Of a stretch of 64,000 nucleotides of DNA, positions 60,780-64,000 are shown piece by piece. The stretch covers positions 541,289 through 605,288 of the forward strand of contig MNCI01004181.1 of assembly GCA_015680685.1 (NCBI GenBank). The letters are read 5' to 3'. A program made the position numbers and the translations under genes. Origin of the DNA: Gnetum montanum. Taxonomy: Eukaryota > Streptophyta > Gnetopsida > Gnetales > Gnetaceae. Below the pieces are notes generated by a model. That model saw only the letters and a program-made list of their open reading frames with translations. It had not been told where the DNA came from and searched no databases. Within the stretch, counting starts at the first letter, position 1, and each line of letters starts with the position of its first letter.

Positions 60780-63390
60780 ACCTAGATGAGCTGGTACTAG
60801 AATATTCCATGGGCATGGTAGTGAAAGAAACATTTTCTTAATTTGATGAACCAAGTTGTGAATTGTTTATATTTAACATTAAACATTCTGACAAGGTTTT
60901 GAAACTCTTAGTAGTCATTTATTCATCTAGTTAGGTTCTCAGCAATAGATCATTGATAAGCAAATTACTCTTAAGAACTTTAAGCTCCACCTTGGCTACT
61001 TTCAACTTTTGTTTTATCTCTTTATGGAGCTTAAACTCTCCCTCGTAGAGAAGGTAGAAGTTGGTCACCTACTTCTCCAAGTTAGTTCCCAGCCTCCTTG
61101 TTATCAACATTGCCAAGTTTGCATATTGGAGGTTGGATAGTTTTAGATATTCTATCATCTCTTCAATTTTTAACTCTTTTAGATAGATCTCTACTTTGTT
61201 GTAGGCATTGAGGCCATCAAAGATGGGTTATCATACATCGCCTCTTTGCTAGAGTTGCTAGAAGGCTTCATGTACATTTTCCTTCACCAACATAATTTCT
61301 TTCTCATTAATTTCCTTAAACATCCTAACCTTGTCCTTATAATGATTTTTTACTTGTTCAAACTTCAAAACCTCATTCTTCTAGTTAGTGACATTGATTA
61401 AAATCTTCTAGTGAAGGGCATGAACCTCCTTCATTGAGAGATTTCTATTTTTAGCAACTAAGCTCCTCAAATCCAAGTTTCCCTTGCCAAGCTATGCCTA
61501 CTACTAGTTAATATATTTAACCAATTTGTCCTTTTACTACTTAGCATTCCACAAGTAGTGATTGTCGTGGGTAAACACAAGGTTGTCTTTGCAAATTTAA
61601 TGTAGGTCATGGATGGTAAGATTCAAAATTATCTTCAATAATGATGCATCAAAGATTTCTATCTACTTCTCATTCTTGGCCCAATGGAGTCTTTGTTGAA
61701 GCTACTAAAAAGCTTCATCTCTTGTGAGTTTTGGCGTAAGAATGGCAAGATTAGACAAATGGATTATAGGCTTTGCAATCTCAATGACCAATTATTGATT
61801 ACTAATGGTGGCCTCCTTGAGTTACGCATTGGTGATCAATAGCTTATCCTTTGTGTCCAATAGCTACAACTAGGTTGCAAAACTGTCTTCTAGAATATTA
61901 ATGATCTTCAAAATTAGTTGTTTGGTTCTTGCTAGTCACTTGAGTAGTTTCTCATGTTATGTTGCACTCATTCTCCCACTTTTGGTCCATGTTGATGCTT
62001 GTGCATCTACCATAGTAGTGACATCAAGGATAGATGTAACAAGAGCATTTAGTGCTTCACCAACCCTATCTACCACCACTTATGTTACTATCTCTTGGCT
62101 TTTATATGGCAAGACCAGGACTAATGCTCCTTCACCTTCTTCAAGCATCATAGAGAATGTTGTTGCATTCCTAGAGATCTTAGTAAATACTTGTATTGGT
62201 ATGCACATAGTGGCTTCTCTTGTGTTGGAACTAGAGCAAACTGATGCCTAGTTTCTTTATGATGAGAATAGCAGAGTCATCCCATCATCTTGCCAACTAG
62301 TGGATCTTACGACTTCATTCAAATGACTCATAGCTGGTTGAGACATCAAAGATTCACCATCATCTTTAGAGGCTTTTTGTTGCTGCAACTATTACTCCCT
62401 AAATTTCCTTAAGCATTTAGTAGCTACAAGCATCTCTAGTGTCATCCCTAGTGCTATAAGTGGTGGTGGTAATGGCAATTCTTTATCTTGAAGCTTGGTA
62501 GTGGCTTTGTCTTTTATCATCTCTTGTAAAGTTTTTTGATTAGACATGAAAATAGTAGTATCTTCTTACCCTTCTCATTTTCCTTAAAATAATTATCTAT
62601 TTAAGGAAGATGAGCTAAGATAGGTTGAATGGAATGTTTTTACTTAAAACAACACATACCTTGGTAGAAAAGATAGTCACCTTACTTGGTGTCACCTTTG
62701 TGTTAAGATGATAGGCTAAAATCTTAAAGTAGGCTCTCTCCATCTTTGCTAGGTTACCGTGCTCCTTATGGTTTACTCCATAGCACTCTTGGATCCATTC
62801 TTTCTTTGCTTATGGTCAACTTCTGTTGATATTTCTATCAACTTTGCCCTTATATTTGGAATCCTAAGCATCTCTATAATTGCCTCAATTGAGTAGGAGA
62901 TGATGATGGCTATGAGATTTATAGTTGCATCTCCTTATTAGTTTTTCCAAAAGATGTAGATCTCTTCCTTTTTTTATTCACCACTAGTGGAGAGAATGGG
63001 TAATAGAGAAGACCCATGCAGCTCTATAAGAATCTATTTTGGTGCTAGCTATACAAATGGTCTAAAATTTACTTCTTGAAGGATGGACCTATGAATTTCT
63101 CTGCTGTGAATATTTTCTAAGCAAGCCTCTATAAGAGCGATCTCAATGTTAGATTGTGGCCTTGACACCTCATCATGCCTAGATTGTCCTATCTTTGCGA
63201 TGGAATTTTGATAAATAGATTCCACCTTGGACTCTTCACATAAGAGCTCGATAGCATGGGTTCCCTTAGTAGGTTGTCATTGGGATGTCTACTGTTGTTG
63301 TTGTTCTTGCACTCTTCCACCCTGTGGTTACTTTTCCCTTGTCTGAGATGGTTCTTAAACTTGTAGTTCTCTTTCTAGTTTCATCTGTGA
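60780..63390 (-). pseudogene. ORF2 of element 4, diverged and broken
   Basis: Aligns with ORF2 of element 2 on the minus strand. MSHLNEVVRSTSWQDDG near 62325 matches MSHLRAIAKMVSWRSRDD (49208). LEEGEGALVLVLPYKSQEIV then VVVDRVGEALNALV (about 62020-62140) match LETGEGVTMVVMQHQDAAGA then VVVDHIKESFNVPVV. Around 61000-61150 the coiled-coil end aligns with 47830-48020. Identity is perhaps a third to 40 percent by eye, with many stops. Plus-strand ORF 61901-62251 is its shadow. Confidence 0.65.
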
Positions 63391-63573
63391 TCACAAACAT
63401 CACCTTGATTTAGGTGTTTAGATATAATATTATTTAACTTGGCTACCTTTCATTGTTTAATCAGGTTAAGTTCTTACTTAGTGATTGCAAATACATTATA
63501 TTATTATTTTATTATTTTTTTCATACTTTAGCAAAGTTTGGTTGTTGATATTAACTCTTAAGATCATCAATGT

Positions 63574-64000
63574 TTGAGTGGTGAGGTGCCCCTACGCCCA
63601 ACCATACAAATCACTAAGGCATTACGCGCAATCCGGTCGAATTCCATGGACCTATAGTTATCCAATGCACTAGCTCTTCTAGAAAGTGAAATGGACATTG
63701 AGAATGTTCGTTGTCTTTCCAACTACACTTGTGAAGTTCAATGGTATGGTTTAAATAGAATTGATGTATATGATTTTTTTTATTTTATATTTTATGAGTT
63801 TGATCGCCTACAACAAGAATGAAAGGTAAGATAATTGAAGATCTAATTCATCTATTGCCTAGCTAGCCTAACACAAGTAACTACTTCACTTTCTTAGACA
63901 CATCCTCAACACATATAGCACTGTTGGACTACCAAATGTTAAGCATTGCTAGGTTACCAAGTACTATATGAATGCTCGAAGTGGTCGTGCTCGTGTTCAT
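63574..64000 (-). repeat. 5' LTR of element 4, partial
   Basis: Plus strand reads gagtggtgaggtgcccctac then gcccaaccatacaaatcac, the 3' end of the family LTR, and continues with family landmarks (ggactaccaaatgttaagc, tgctcgaagtggtcgtgctc) to the window edge. Confidence 0.75.

Larger units (their letters stand above)
55341..64000 (-). mobile_element. Gypsy element 4: LTRs and diverged ORF2, partial
   Basis: The 3' LTR is 55341-56217 (starts TGATGAGTAG on the plus strand), followed by a polypurine tract (reverse of tactcccgtgact at 56218). The 5' LTR begins near 63574 (gagtggtgaggtgcccctac) and runs off the window. The primer site is decayed beyond recognition. ORF2 homology occupies about 60780-63390. 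No gag was found: ORF2 sequence comes within about 180 bp of the LTR. A plus-strand solo LTR is nested at 58468-59371. I see no recognisable genes in 56218-58467 or 59377-60780. Confidence 0.7.

Noticed and set aside
61901-62251. 116-codon plus-strand ORF
   Set aside because: It is the opposite strand of the ORF2 remnant of element 4, which has a homologue in element 2.

Overview
The window looks like nuclear DNA of a seed plant with a large, repeat-rich, AT-rich genome. A gymnosperm is my best guess, at low confidence. The reasons are very long introns, a plant SKI2-type helicase gene, and layer upon layer of old, nested Ty3/gypsy elements, LINEs and SINEs. There are no bacterial-type operons and no tRNA or rRNA genes. 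Two N runs (21175-21273 and 31654-31779) are assembly gaps inside LTRs.

Region 1 (1-13,300): the 5' part of one protein-coding gene on the minus strand, a homologue of the exosome-cofactor RNA helicase SKI2 (DExH11). Exon 1 (12818-12955), exon 2 (12200-12511) and exon 3 (about 3151-3437) are recognisable. The helicase core lies beyond the left edge. Intron 2 is about 8.8 kb and holds two decayed L1 LINEs in opposite orientations, an RTE-type LINE inside one of them, two tRNA-like SINEs with clear target-site duplications (TSDs), and copia and HSP110-like fragments.

Region 2 (13,770-25,600): nested repeats. A minus-strand RTE LINE is split by an old solo LTR (itself split by gypsy element 1, 14667-21694), by a younger solo LTR (23060-23886) and by a second RTE LINE (24073-24856). 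Most junctions carry readable TSDs.

Region 3 (27,048-about 40,950): gypsy element 5, a decayed pol-bearing element of the Athila/Tat type on the plus strand (5' LTR, tRNA-Asp-type primer site, gag, protease, RT, RNase H, integrase). Its protease region is cut by element 3 (30930-36576), which has gag but no pol, with the perfect TSD gaacc.

Region 4 (41,170-44,096): a SINE and a short decayed copia-like LTR element carrying an 8 x 32-bp minisatellite. Region 5 (44,500-64,000): a LINE of a third kind, split by element 2 (46457-55108, minus strand). Element 4 (55341 to beyond the right edge, minus strand) follows and contains a plus-strand solo LTR (58468-59371).

The most interesting feature is the family of elements 1-4. 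They share LTR ends, tRNA-Asp-type primer sites and 3' noncoding blocks with pol-bearing element 5, but I find no reverse transcriptase or integrase in them. Elements 1-3 have gag (element 1 also a protease). Elements 2, 3 and 4 have a second open reading frame, ORF2, in the place where Athila elements carry their third ORF. It has an N-terminal domain resembling a plant transposon-protein domain and a long coiled coil. Elements 2 and 3 share an ORF2 C-terminus that differs mostly at synonymous sites. These look like non-autonomous partners of a pol-bearing relative. Coordinates of old repeats are by-eye alignments.
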